From Stutzerimonas stutzeri (lineage in GTDB: Bacteria > Pseudomonadota > Gammaproteobacteria > Pseudomonadales > Pseudomonadaceae), in the NCBI RefSeq assembly GCF_000590475.1, contig NZ_CP007441.1:998443-1062442 (forward strand): a stretch of DNA of 64,000 nt. Direction: 5' to 3'. The notes beneath the pieces were generated by a model. That model worked only from the letters and a program-made list of their open reading frames with translations. It was not told the DNA's origin and did not search any database. Of this stretch, positions 17,631 to 26,112 are shown piece after piece. Position 1 is the stretch's first letter. The number at the start of each line of letters is the position of its first letter. The position numbers and the translations under genes are program-made.

Positions 17631-19058
17631 TTAACCGGTGACACTGGACTTGCGTCGGGGAATCCCCAGCCGCTGGCGACGCTCCCACAAGCACTTACGG
17701 CTGATTCCCAGCTTGCGGGCAAGCTCGGTCTCGGTCATGTGGTCCTGGTGTTCGAGTACGAAATGCTGGAAGTAATCCTCCAGTGAAAGGTCCTCGGTCG
17801 GTTCGTTGCTGGTCGCGATGGAAGAACCTAGCGGAGCGCAAGGCTCATCGAAGTCGTCATCAAGGTTGTCGAGTTCGATATCGATTCCCAGCAGCTCTGC
17901 GCTGATCTCCTCGCTCTCACTGAGGATCGCAGCCCGCTCGATGGCATTCTCCAGTTCCCGGACGTTCCCCGGCCAGGCGTAGTGCCGTACGGCCTGCTCG
18001 GCCTCCCGGGAGAAGTGCAACTCCTCGCTACCCATGCGTTCGCTCTGCCGTGCCAAGAAAGCCTTGGCGATTTCCAGCACATCGGTGCCGCGCTCGCGCA
18101 GAGGCGGTAGCTTCAAGGCAATGACATGCAGTCGGTAATAGAGGTCTTCGCGAAACTGCCCGTTCTTGGCCAGCGTCTTCAGGTCACGGTGGGTGGCGGC
18201 GATCAGACGTACATCGACTTTTTGCGATTGGGTGGAGCCGACACGCCGGATCTCTCCCTCCTGTAACACACGTAACAACCGCGCCTGCGCTTCCAAGGGT
18301 AGCTCGCCGATTTCATCCAGGAACAAGGTCCCTCCATCGGCGGCCTCGACCAGCCCGGCGCGGCCGGCACTGGCACCGGTGAACGCACCTTTCTCGTGAC
18401 CAAAGAGCTCGGATTCGATCAGTGTTTCAGGGATGGCGGCGCAGTTGACCGAAATCATCGGTGCCTTGGCGCGGCGGGAAAGATTATGCAGGGCGCGGGC
18501 GACAAGCTCTTTGCCAGTGCCCGACTCCCCTTGAATCAGCACATTGGAATCAGTCGGCGCGACCTTGCGGATCTTGCCGAACAGATCCTGCATCGGGCCA
18601 CAGCGTCCGATGATGCCGATCCCGCTGTTGCGCGATTCGCCCTCGGCCGTCGCATTCGGTGGGGTAGAGGCGCCGCGTGAGCTGGCTGGGGACGCGTTAG
18701 CTGCCTGCTGCCGATCATGCAGGATGCGCGCGACGGTCTGCAGCATTTCGTCGTGGTCGAAGGGTTTGGCGATGTAATCCACCGCTCCCATTTTCATTGA
18801 ATCCACTGCGGAGCGCAGGCTCGCGTAGCTGGTCATGATCAACACGGGGGTCCCTTCGGCGAGCTTGATCAGCTCGGTGCCGGGTGCGCCGGGTAGGCGA
18901 AGGTCGCTGATGATGAGATCGAAACCCGGAATGCTGAAGCGCTCCTGCGCTTCCTGCACCGAACCGGCTTCGCTGACCGCGTACTGGTTGCGTTCGAGCA
19001 GTCGGCGCAAAGCGGAGCGGATAATGGTTTCGTCTTCGACGATCAGAATATGTGACAT
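17631..19058 (-). CDS. cbrB: Two-component response regulator CbrB (NtrC family)
   Basis: CbrB activates sigma-54 promoters, above all crcZ, in response to CbrA and so controls carbon and nitrogen use. The 475-residue protein has a receiver domain with phospho-acceptor Asp52 (IISDLRLPG), and an AAA+ domain at about 155-390. The AAA+ domain has Walker A GESGTGKE, the sigma-54 contact loop GAFTGAS, and Walker B GGTLFLDEIGELP. A Fis-type helix-turn-helix lies at the end (ELARKLGISRKCLWERRQRLGIPRR). Length is close to other CbrB proteins. It is followed by its own terminator and the CrcZ gene. Confidence 0.96.
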   Translation of the reverse strand: MSHILIVEDETIIRSALRRLLERNQYAVSEAGSVQEAQERFSIPGFDLIISDLRLPGAPGTELIKLAEGTPVLIMTSYASLRSAVDSMKMGAVDYIAKPFDHDEMLQTVARILHDRQQAANASPASSRGASTPPNATAEGESRNSGIGIIGRCGPMQDLFGKIRKVAPTDSNVLIQGESGTGKELVARALHNLSRRAKAPMISVNCAAIPETLIESELFGHEKGAFTGASAGRAGLVEAADGGTLFLDEIGELPLEAQARLLRVLQEGEIRRVGSTQSQKVDVRLIAATHRDLKTLAKNGQFREDLYYRLHVIALKLPPLRERGTDVLEIAKAFLARQSERMGSEELHFSREAEQAVRHYAWPGNVRELENAIERAAILSESEEISAELLGIDIELDNLDDDFDEPCAPLGSSIATSNEPTEDLSLEDYFQHFVLEHQDHMTETELARKLGISRKCLWERRQRLGIPRRKSSVTG

Positions 19059-19271
19059 CAGTACTCTCTCGACGGTCTGAAGGCGGCTGCAGGTGGGTGG
19101 ATAATGGCGCCTAGGAGCGCTCGTCCCGTGGCCTGCGCTAGCTGTCGTGATGCGGTGTGGGTCTGTCCATGCCCATTCAGGATTGCGGCTCCAGGTGTAA
19201 GCCTCTGGGTAGCCGGCTGTACGCCGAGTGGCCTATGGGCCGATATCGGACGAACGACGCCCAACGCCTCG

Positions 19272-22226
19272 TCAATCAATGGCATCTGTCGCCTCGACAT
19301 GCCGCGGCAGGGTGATACGGAAACGAGTGCCGCGTTGGGTTTCAGGGTCTGCCGGGCTGTCGATATTGATTTGCCCATAATGCTCTTCCACGATCGAATA
19401 GACCAGAGCGAGGCCCAGGCCTGTGCCTTCACCAGGATCCTTGGTGGTGAAGAATGGTTCGAACAGGCGATCCTGAATGGACTGCGGAATACCGCTGCCT
19501 TCGTCTTCGACAATGAGATAGACGGTCTGCTCGGATTGCTCGCTGCGCACCCGTATCGCACCGCCAGGCTCCGACGCATCGCGAGCGTTGGAAAGCAGGT
19601 TGATCAGCACCTGAGCGAGGCGCTGCGGATCGCCTTCGGCCAGATGGAGCGGGTCGCAGAGATTGAAGAAGCGTACCTCCGTGCCTCTCCGGTTGAGTGA
19701 CAGCAGGGCGATTGCGTCCTGCGCCACGTCGGCCAGACTCACGGGGTAAAGGTCCTGCTGCCTGCCGCCAGCGTGAGCGAAGCTCATCAACGACTGGACG
19801 ATGCGCGAGACGCGTTTGGTCTGTTCGACGATCTGATTGCTGATCTCACTGATCTCCTTATCGGCTTCTCGCTCCTCGCGCAGGTTTTGCGCCAGGCAGG
19901 CGATGCCGGTGATCGGATTGCCGATTTCGTGGGCGACACCGGCGGCCAGCCGGCCGATGCTGGCCAGGCGTTCGGAGTGAACCAGTCGGTCCTCCAGTTG
20001 TTGGGTCTCGGTGAGGTCTTCGATCAGCAGTACCAGGCCGCTGTTGCCGGGTGCCAAAGGTTCAGCGATTGCCGCCTTGTGCAGGTTCAGGCAGCGGCTG
20101 TGGCCGTCCAGCTGCAGCCGCTGTTTGTGAAGATGTTCCTCGCGCTGCTGAATGAAGTCGGTCAGCAGACTCTGCCAGGGCTCGGCGATGGTCGACAGGC
20201 GTGAGCCCACCACTTGCAGCGCCGGGATTTCGGTGAGCTCCTCCAGCGCACGATTCCACATCAGGATTTCCTGGTCCTTGGCCAGCGAGCAGACGCCCAT
20301 GGGCAACTCCTGCAGCGTCTGGCGGTGGTAACGGCGTAGCGCATCGAGCTCAGCGGCCAGGCCGGTCAGGCGCAAGTGATAGTCCTCCAGGCGACTCTCG
20401 ATGAAATGGATGTCTTCGGTGACATAACCTTCCGCGCCATTCTTGTAGGACAGGAAGTTTTCAACGATATCCTGGGCGACGCTTGGGCCCATCAGGCCAG
20501 ACAGGTTCGCCTCGATACGGTCGCGCAGGCGGCGTAGTGCATAGGGTCGATGTTCATCGAAGGGCAGCTGTAGATCTCGCAGCGCCTGTTCCACCTCGCG
20601 CTGGGCGGTCTTGGCACCCAGCGGCTTGGCCAATTGGGTGGCGAACTCCTGCGGCGAGGCGGCTGCGAGTTCGCGTCGTTGTGGTCGGCGCACGTTTTCC
20701 ACCGCGCAGGCCTCGGCGGCCGCCTGCTCCTCGGCGCTGGTCTCGGTGAACAACGAGAGCAGCGAAAATGCCAGCACGTTCACCGCCAGCGAGGCGATCG
20801 CCGCCAGGTGCCAGCTGGTGTCATCAAGTACATAGACGACATTGAGCAGCGGGATATAGAAGCCGTCGAGATTGCCAACCAGCGGCAACAGCATGGTGAC
20901 CACCCAGACACTGATACCCGCCAGCAATCCGACGATATAACCACGGCGGTTGGCGGTCGGCCAGTAGAGCACCGAGAGCACGCCGGGCAGGAACTGCAGC
21001 GTGGCGACGAAGGCTACGATGCCCAGGTTGGACAGGTCCTGTTCCGCGCCCAACAGCAGATAGAAACCGTATCCGGCCATGATGATGGCCAGAATCAAAC
21101 TGCGGCGGGTCCATTTCAGCCATCGATAGATGTTGCCTTCGGTCGGTGGCTGATAGAGCGGAAGCACCAGGTGATTGAGGGCCATGCCGGACAGCGCCAG
21201 GGTGCTGACGATGATCAACCCGCTGGAGGCTGACAGCCCACCGACGAACGCCACCAGCGTCAGGACTTCGCTCTGCGCCGTAATGCCTAGGCCAAGGGTG
21301 AAATATTCAGGATTGGTGCTGACGCCGAGCTTGAGACCGGCCCATAGAATCAGCGGCACGGCCAGGCTCATCAGCAGCAGATACAACGGCAGGCCCCAAC
21401 TGGCACTGACCAGGGCACGCGGGTTGAGGTTCTCGGTGAAGGTCATGTGATACATGTGCGGCATGACGATGGCCGAGGCGAAGAACACCAGCAGCAGGGT
21501 GCGCCAGGGGCCTTCCTGCAATGGCGTATGCAAGGCCTGCAGCGCCGACTGGTTCTGCAGCAGCCAGATCTCCAGCTGATGCGGGCCGCCGAACACGACA
21601 TACAGCGCATACAGGCCGATGGCGCCGAAGGTCAGCAGCTTGACCACCGATTCGAAGGCGATGGCGAAGACCAGTCCTTCGTGCTTCTCGCGCGTGGCGA
21701 TATGCCGGGCACCGAAAAGGATTGTAAACAGCATGATCATCACGCAATAGCCCAGCGCGACCCGCTCCTGCAGCGGCTCTAGCGTGAGAATGCCGATGGC
21801 GTCGGCCACCGCCTGGATCTGCAATGCCAGCAGCGGCAGCATGCCGATCAGCATGACGACAGTGGTCAGCGCGCCGCTCCAGGTGCTGCGGAAACGGAAA
21901 GCGAACAGATCAGCCAGCGAGGCCAGCTGATAGGTGCGGGTGATGCGCAGGATCGGGTAAAGCAACACCGGCGCCAGCAGGAAGGCACCGCAGACGCCGA
22001 GATAGGTGGCCAGGAAGCCGTAGCCGTACTGATAGGCCAGACCAACGGTGCCATAGAACGCCCAGGCGCTGGCATACACACCCAGCGACAGGGTGTAGGT
22101 CAAGGGATGACGGATCACCCAGCGGGGGATCAGCCCGCGTTCGCTGACCCAGGCCACGCCGAACAGCACCAGCAGATAGGCGACGCTAATCAGGATCAGG
22201 TGGCTGAGGCTAAAGCTCGTCTGCAT
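19272..22226 (-). CDS. cbrA: Sensor kinase/transporter CbrA
   Basis: CbrA is an unusual histidine kinase whose N-terminal 500 or so residues are an SLC5-type solute:sodium symporter domain with about 13 membrane helices; in relatives this part transports histidine. It is followed by a STAC-like linker, a PAS segment (about 620-740), a HisKA helix with GVAHEIGNPITG (His near residue 766) and a HATPase domain with NLLSNARDA, DEGSGIP and GTGLGLALV. The 984-residue length matches the family. cbrX upstream overlaps its start by 17 bases, and a 213-bp gap separates it from cbrB. Confidence 0.96.
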   Translation of the reverse strand: MQTSFSLSHLILISVAYLLVLFGVAWVSERGLIPRWVIRHPLTYTLSLGVYASAWAFYGTVGLAYQYGYGFLATYLGVCGAFLLAPVLLYPILRITRTYQLASLADLFAFRFRSTWSGALTTVVMLIGMLPLLALQIQAVADAIGILTLEPLQERVALGYCVMIMLFTILFGARHIATREKHEGLVFAIAFESVVKLLTFGAIGLYALYVVFGGPHQLEIWLLQNQSALQALHTPLQEGPWRTLLLVFFASAIVMPHMYHMTFTENLNPRALVSASWGLPLYLLLMSLAVPLILWAGLKLGVSTNPEYFTLGLGITAQSEVLTLVAFVGGLSASSGLIIVSTLALSGMALNHLVLPLYQPPTEGNIYRWLKWTRRSLILAIIMAGYGFYLLLGAEQDLSNLGIVAFVATLQFLPGVLSVLYWPTANRRGYIVGLLAGISVWVVTMLLPLVGNLDGFYIPLLNVVYVLDDTSWHLAAIASLAVNVLAFSLLSLFTETSAEEQAAAEACAVENVRRPQRRELAAASPQEFATQLAKPLGAKTAQREVEQALRDLQLPFDEHRPYALRRLRDRIEANLSGLMGPSVAQDIVENFLSYKNGAEGYVTEDIHFIESRLEDYHLRLTGLAAELDALRRYHRQTLQELPMGVCSLAKDQEILMWNRALEELTEIPALQVVGSRLSTIAEPWQSLLTDFIQQREEHLHKQRLQLDGHSRCLNLHKAAIAEPLAPGNSGLVLLIEDLTETQQLEDRLVHSERLASIGRLAAGVAHEIGNPITGIACLAQNLREEREADKEISEISNQIVEQTKRVSRIVQSLMSFAHAGGRQQDLYPVSLADVAQDAIALLSLNRRGTEVRFFNLCDPLHLAEGDPQRLAQVLINLLSNARDASEPGGAIRVRSEQSEQTVYLIVEDEGSGIPQSIQDRLFEPFFTTKDPGEGTGLGLALVYSIVEEHYGQINIDSPADPETQRGTRFRITLPRHVEATDAID

Positions 22227-22386
22227 CGCGCTGACTCTGAAGGATGAAAGTCACCACGATGAGGATCAGCCACAACAGATAGGGCCGGTACCAGGCGCCG
22301 TTGGGGTCGATCCACCAGTCCATGATCGCGGGGGAAAACAGATAGATCCCCACCACCAGGAGCAGCACCAGTCGGTAGATGTACAT
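22210..22386 (-). CDS. cbrX: CbrX-type small membrane protein coupled to cbrA
   Basis: This 58-residue ORF has two hydrophobic helices (YRLVLLLVVGIYLFSPAIM and YLLWLILIVVTFIL) and a short charged tail ending DADEL. It overlaps the start of cbrA by 17 bases. A small ORF named cbrX at the same place is known to be cotranslated with cbrA in Pseudomonas and to set CbrA levels. I prefer the ATG at 22386 (MYIYRLVLLL); an upstream frame from 22434 adds 16 polar residues. Confidence 0.85.
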   Translation of the reverse strand: MYIYRLVLLLVVGIYLFSPAIMDWWIDPNGAWYRPYLLWLILIVVTFILQSQRDADEL

Positions 22387-22436
22387 GCTGGAACTCGTGT
22401 CGTAAGTGGAAGAGATGGTAAAGGAAGCCGCCAAAA

Positions 22437-22458
22437 GCTTGAAGCTTGAAGCTAAAAA
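22437..22458. repeat. Short heptamer repeat GCTTGAA
   Basis: Two GCTTGAA units and a decayed third lie upstream of cbrX, 20-odd bases from the larger GCTTCCG tract and in the same period of seven. The two blocks look like one repeat family. Confidence 0.6.
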
Positions 22459-22480
22459 GCGCCAGTGCTCACACTGATTC

Positions 22481-22529
22481 GCTTCCGGCTTCCGGCTTCC
22501 GGCTTCCGGCTTCCGGCTTCCGGCTTCCG
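22481..22529. repeat. Seven perfect tandem copies of GCTTCCG
   Basis: Seven exact heptamers run head to tail, then decay into GCTTTCAG, which contains the gluQ stop codon (TCA at 22534-22536). The tract lies between gluQ and cbrX. Perfect identity of the copies suggests recent expansion or slippage. Confidence 0.92.
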
Positions 22530-22533
22530 GCTT

Positions 22534-23436
22534 TCAGCGCAGCTGCGCCTCGGCAAGGGTGCGGCAGTGCGGGATCTGCTCGGCATCCCAGCGTGGAATC
22601 GCCCAGGCCAAAATTTCGCCGGGCAGCGCGTCATGCAACTCGTTCGGGGTCGGCTGGCCGAGGGCGCGTAGCGCGCGGAGCAACAGCGGCGTGGCTTCCG
22701 CAGGCTGTAGCGGTGGTGAACGGTAACGTTTGCCCAGTTTATGGCCGTCCGGTTGGATGATCAGCGGCACGTGCAGGTAGCGTGGCTGCGGCAGGCCGAG
22801 CAGTGCTTGCAGATACAGCTGGCGCGGAGTGGAGTCGAGCAGGTCGGCACCACGGACGATGTCGGTTACGCCCTGCCAGGCGTCGTCGAGCACCACGGCC
22901 AACTGGTAGGCGATCAGCCCATCGCGACGGCGAATGACGAAATCGCCGACCTCGCGCCCGAGATGCTGGCGAAATTCACCCTGCACGCGGTCGGTAAAGG
23001 CGTATGCGCGATCGGGCACGCGTACACGTATGGCGGCATTCTCCACGCCTCGTTCAGCATCGCGGCAGAAGCCAGGATAAAGCCCGGCGAAGGGCTGCAG
23101 CTGTTTGCGCGAGCAGTCGCAAGCGTAGACATGACCGTCCTGCCACAGACGCTCAATCATTGCGTTGTAAATATCCAGCCGCTCGCTCTGGCGCACCATC
23201 TGCCCATCCCACTCGAATCCGTAGGCTTCCAGCGCTTGAAGGATGGCCTGCTGCGCACCGGGCATTTCCCGCGGTGGGTCGAGGTCTTCCATGCGCAACA
23301 ACCAGCGACCACCCGCTGCGCGGGCATCGAGGTACGAGGCCAGCGCTGCGATCAGCGAGCCGAAATGCAGATAGCCGCTGGGCGTGGGGGCGAAGCGGCC
23401 AACATAGGGGGAGGGGGTAGTAACGGCTGGGGGCAT
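22534..23436 (-). CDS. gluQ: Glutamyl-Q tRNA(Asp) synthetase
   Basis: GluQ (YadB) is a truncated glutamyl-tRNA synthetase that attaches glutamate to the queuosine of tRNA-Asp. The 300-residue protein has the HIGH-like motif RFAPTPSGYLHFGSL at its start, MEDLDPPRE, the CDCSR...CR zinc-type cysteines, and the KMSKS-like HKLGKRY. It lacks the anticodon-binding domain of GltX, as expected. The ATG at 23436 (MPPAVTTPSPYVGRFAP) is chosen because the frame upstream reads through proline-rich non-conserved sequence. dksA is its conserved neighbour upstream. Confidence 0.94.
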   Translation of the reverse strand: MPPAVTTPSPYVGRFAPTPSGYLHFGSLIAALASYLDARAAGGRWLLRMEDLDPPREMPGAQQAILQALEAYGFEWDGQMVRQSERLDIYNAMIERLWQDGHVYACDCSRKQLQPFAGLYPGFCRDAERGVENAAIRVRVPDRAYAFTDRVQGEFRQHLGREVGDFVIRRRDGLIAYQLAVVLDDAWQGVTDIVRGADLLDSTPRQLYLQALLGLPQPRYLHVPLIIQPDGHKLGKRYRSPPLQPAEATPLLLRALRALGQPTPNELHDALPGEILAWAIPRWDAEQIPHCRTLAEAQLR

Positions 23437-23504
23437 GGCGGCCGGCTCGGGTAGATAGCCGCGAGGCGGGGGTACGGCGCGGCGCGATGGGCCTGAAAAT
23501 GAAG

Positions 23505-23524
23505 CGGGGCGCCGAAGCGCCCCG
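23505..23524 (-). terminator. Hairpin after dksA
   Basis: CGGGGCGC / GCGCCCCG pairs perfectly around a four-base TTCG-type loop just after the dksA stop and before gluQ. There is only a weak T-run beyond (CTTCATTTTC), so read-through into gluQ is likely. Confidence 0.6.
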
Positions 23525-23531
23525 TTCGGGA

Positions 23532-23975
23532 TCAGGAACCGATCTGCTTTTCCTTGATCTCCGCCAGCGTTTTGCAATCAATGCACAGCGTGGCGGTGGG
23601 GCGGGCTTCCAGTCGGCGGATGCCGATCTCGACGCCGCAAGAGTCGCACCAGCCATATTCGTTGTCTTCGATCAGCTGCAGCGTCTCGTCGATCTTCTTG
23701 ATCAGCTTGCGCTCGCGGTCGCGGGCGCGCAGTTCCAGGCTGAATTCTTCTTCCTGGCTGGCGCGGTCGGCTGGGTCCGGGAAGTTGGCCGCTTCGTCCT
23801 GCATGTGATGCACGGTGCGATCGACTTCCTCCATCAGCTCCTGCTTCCACTTGTTGAGGATGCCGGTGAAGTGAGCGCGCATGTCGTCGCTCATGTACTC
23901 CTCACCCTTGGATTCCTTATAGGGCACGAAGGCGCGAATCAGTTGGTTGCTGGGTGTCGTTTTGGTAATGGGCAT
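23532..23975 (-). CDS. dksA: RNA polymerase-binding transcription factor DksA
   Basis: DksA enters the secondary channel of RNA polymerase and, with ppGpp, represses rRNA promoters and activates amino-acid genes. The 147-residue protein has the coiled-coil with the tip motif DPADRA (the D-x-x-D-x-A tip essential for activity), followed by a four-cysteine zinc finger (CDSC...CIDC). This is the zinc-binding form. The ATG at 23975 (MPITKTTPSNQ) fits the family length; upstream codons are not conserved. Confidence 0.97.
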   Translation of the reverse strand: MPITKTTPSNQLIRAFVPYKESKGEEYMSDDMRAHFTGILNKWKQELMEEVDRTVHHMQDEAANFPDPADRASQEEEFSLELRARDRERKLIKKIDETLQLIEDNEYGWCDSCGVEIGIRRLEARPTATLCIDCKTLAEIKEKQIGS

Positions 23976-24168
23976 GGATGAACGCCTCTCGCTATGTCCA
24001 TTGCGCAGGATAGTGAAATCCCTCTGCCGGCCCGTGCCGGCCCTGCGGCTGCAAGCGGGCGAACTTACCAGATCGTATCGGGGTGCGCTACTCCCGAATA
24101 TCACGGTGGCTGCGGTGTCAGAGGGACCTTCGGTAGAATTCACGTTTTGTACTCATCAGGAAGGTCAG

Positions 24169-25341
24169 ATGACCTCGTCATATAGCGCGCGTAGCCGTGC
24201 AATCGAACCCTTTCATGTCATGGCGCTGCTGGCGCGAGCCAACGAGCTGCAGGCGCTGGGCCGTGATGTCATTCACCTGGAAATCGGCGAGCCGGACTTC
24301 ACCACCGCTGCCCCCATCGTCGCGGCCGGTCAGGCTGCCCTGGCGGCCGGCCATACACGCTACACAGCGGCCCGAGGGCTGCCGCGGCTGCGCGAGGCGA
24401 TTGCCGGTTTCTATGCCGAGCGCTATCAACTGTCTATTGACCCCGAACGTGTGCTGATTACTCCCGGCGGTTCGGGCGCTTTGTTGCTCGCCAGCAGCCT
24501 GCTGGTCGATCCCGGTAAGCACTGGTTGCTGGCCGACCCCGGCTACCCCTGCAACCGGCATTTCCTACGCCTGATCGAAGGCGCTGCACAGTTGGTGCCG
24601 GTGGGCGCTGACGTTCGCTACCAACTGACGCCCGATCTGGTCGAGCGCTATTGGGACAGGGATAGCGTGGGTGCGCTGGTCGCCTCGCCGGCCAACCCGA
24701 CCGGTACGCTGCTCGACCGCGACGAGCTGGCAGGCTTATCCGCCGCGCTGAGGGCACGCGGTGGGCATCTGGTGGTGGACGAGATCTACCATGGCCTCAC
24801 TTATGGAACCGACGCGGCCAGTGTGCTGGAGGTGGATGACGAGGCTTTCGTGCTTAACAGCTTCTCCAAGTATTTCGGCATGACCGGCTGGCGCCTCGGT
24901 TGGCTGGTGGCGCCGCCGGCGGCGGTACCAGAGCTGGAGAAGCTGGCACAGAACCTTTACATCAGCGCACCGACTATGGCTCAGCATGCGGCGCTGGCCT
25001 GCTTCGAGCCGGCCACGCTGGACATACTCGAGGCGCGCCGGGCTGAATTCGGTCGTCGCCGCGACTTTCTGCTTCCCGCCCTGCGCGAGCTGGGATTCGG
25101 CATTGCGGTGGAACCCGAGGGCGCTTTCTATCTTTACGCCGATATCCGTGCGTTCGGCGGCGACGCCTATGCCTTCTGTCAGCACATGCTGGAAACCGAG
25201 TTCGTGGCCATCACCCCGGGGCTCGATTTTGGCCGCCATCAGGCCGGGCATCATGTGCGGTTCGCTTATACCCAGGATCTGCCGCAACTGGAGCAGGCGG
25301 TTGAGCGCATCGCCCGTGGCCTGCAGAGCTGGGTTGGCTGA
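24169..25341 (+). CDS. Class I/II PLP-dependent aminotransferase
   Basis: The 390-residue fold-type I aminotransferase has the catalytic lysine at residue 234 in NSFSKYFGMTGWRLG. Other family marks are LEIGEPDF, SPANPTGT, VVDEIYHGL and the C-terminal VRFAYT region that binds the substrate carboxylate. The general sequence resembles aspartate/aromatic and AlaA-like enzymes; the substrate cannot be named. The ATG at 24169 follows AGGAAGGTCAG. Its stop overlaps the sfsA start by one base (TGATG), so the pair is coupled. Confidence 0.9.
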   Translation: MTSSYSARSRAIEPFHVMALLARANELQALGRDVIHLEIGEPDFTTAAPIVAAGQAALAAGHTRYTAARGLPRLREAIAGFYAERYQLSIDPERVLITPGGSGALLLASSLLVDPGKHWLLADPGYPCNRHFLRLIEGAAQLVPVGADVRYQLTPDLVERYWDRDSVGALVASPANPTGTLLDRDELAGLSAALRARGGHLVVDEIYHGLTYGTDAASVLEVDDEAFVLNSFSKYFGMTGWRLGWLVAPPAAVPELEKLAQNLYISAPTMAQHAALACFEPATLDILEARRAEFGRRRDFLLPALRELGFGIAVEPEGAFYLYADIRAFGGDAYAFCQHMLETEFVAITPGLDFGRHQAGHHVRFAYTQDLPQLEQAVERIARGLQSWVG

Positions 25342-26048
25342 TGCGCTTCTCGACGCCTCTCGAGCAGGGCCGGCTGGTGCGACGTTACAAGCGCTTCCTC
25401 GCCGATATCGTCACTGATGCCGGCGAACACCTGTGCATTCATTGCCCCAATACCGGCTCGATGCTCAATTGCATGGAAGAGGGCGCGCGGGTCTGGTTTC
25501 AGCGCAACAGCGATCCCAAACGCAAATTGCCAGGAACCTGGGAGCTGGTTGAGACGCCGCAAGGCCGCCTGGCTTGCGTCAATACCGCGCGCGCCAATCG
25601 CCTGGTCGAGGAGGCGTTGTTGGCCGGTGTGATCAGCGAACTGTCTGGCTTCACTGCGCTCAAGCGCGAGGTGGCCTATGGCGCCGAGAACAGCCGGGTC
25701 GACTTTCGGCTGGATTTTGCTGATGGCCCAGCATTCGTCGAAGTGAAAAGCGTGACCCTCGGCTTTGGCGGCACGGCCGTCGCGGCCTTTCCCGATGCGG
25801 TGACGACGCGAGGCGCACGCCATCTGCGCGAGCTGGCGGCGCTGGCTCGCAACGGGGTTCGAGCGGTACAGCTGTACTGCGTGAACCTGTCCGAGGTAGA
25901 GGCGGTGCGACCGGCCAGCGAAATCGATTCGCTATATGCGGACGCGTTGCGTGATGCCAAGGCGGCAGGTGTCGAGTTGCTGGCGTACGGGGTCGAGCTG
26001 TCTCCAGAGGAAATTCGGCTGGCGCGCAGGTTGCCTGTGCTGCTTTGA
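25341..26048 (+). CDS. sfsA: Sugar fermentation stimulation protein homologue
   Basis: SfsA proteins contain a nuclease-like core and bind DNA nonspecifically; the E. coli gene was found through its effect on maltose use. The 235-residue protein has the family pattern RYKRFLADI, HCPNTGSM, SRVDFRL and VEVKSVTL, the last two holding conserved acidic and Lys residues of a PD-(D/E)xK-like site, and later FPDAVTTRGARHL. It is coupled to the aminotransferase gene and ends at a convergent terminator. Confidence 0.93.
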   Translation: MRFSTPLEQGRLVRRYKRFLADIVTDAGEHLCIHCPNTGSMLNCMEEGARVWFQRNSDPKRKLPGTWELVETPQGRLACVNTARANRLVEEALLAGVISELSGFTALKREVAYGAENSRVDFRLDFADGPAFVEVKSVTLGFGGTAVAAFPDAVTTRGARHLRELAALARNGVRAVQLYCVNLSEVEAVRPASEIDSLYADALRDAKAAGVELLAYGVELSPEEIRLARRLPVLL

Positions 26049-26077
26049 CCGCGTGGACCTGGTTCGCCGTTCAGCGA

Positions 26078-26104
26078 TGCGGTCAGCCAGATCAGCTGAC
26101 CGCA
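26078..26104. terminator. Bidirectional hairpin between sfsA and the sugar dehydrogenase gene
   Basis: TGCGGTCAGC / GCTGACCGCA is a perfect 10-bp stem with a seven-base loop in the short space between convergent stops. No clear T-run follows on either side. Confidence 0.6.
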
Positions 26105-26112
26105 CCTGCTGC

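Noticed and set aside
20634..21233. A 199-codon plus-strand frame inside cbrA
   Set aside because: It is fully antisense to the well-supported cbrA gene and has no conserved sequence.
22446..22760. Plus-strand ORF with a repeated seven-residue unit (LPASGFR)
   Set aside because: The repeats come from translating the heptamer DNA tract; the rest overlaps gluQ antisense and has no start signal.
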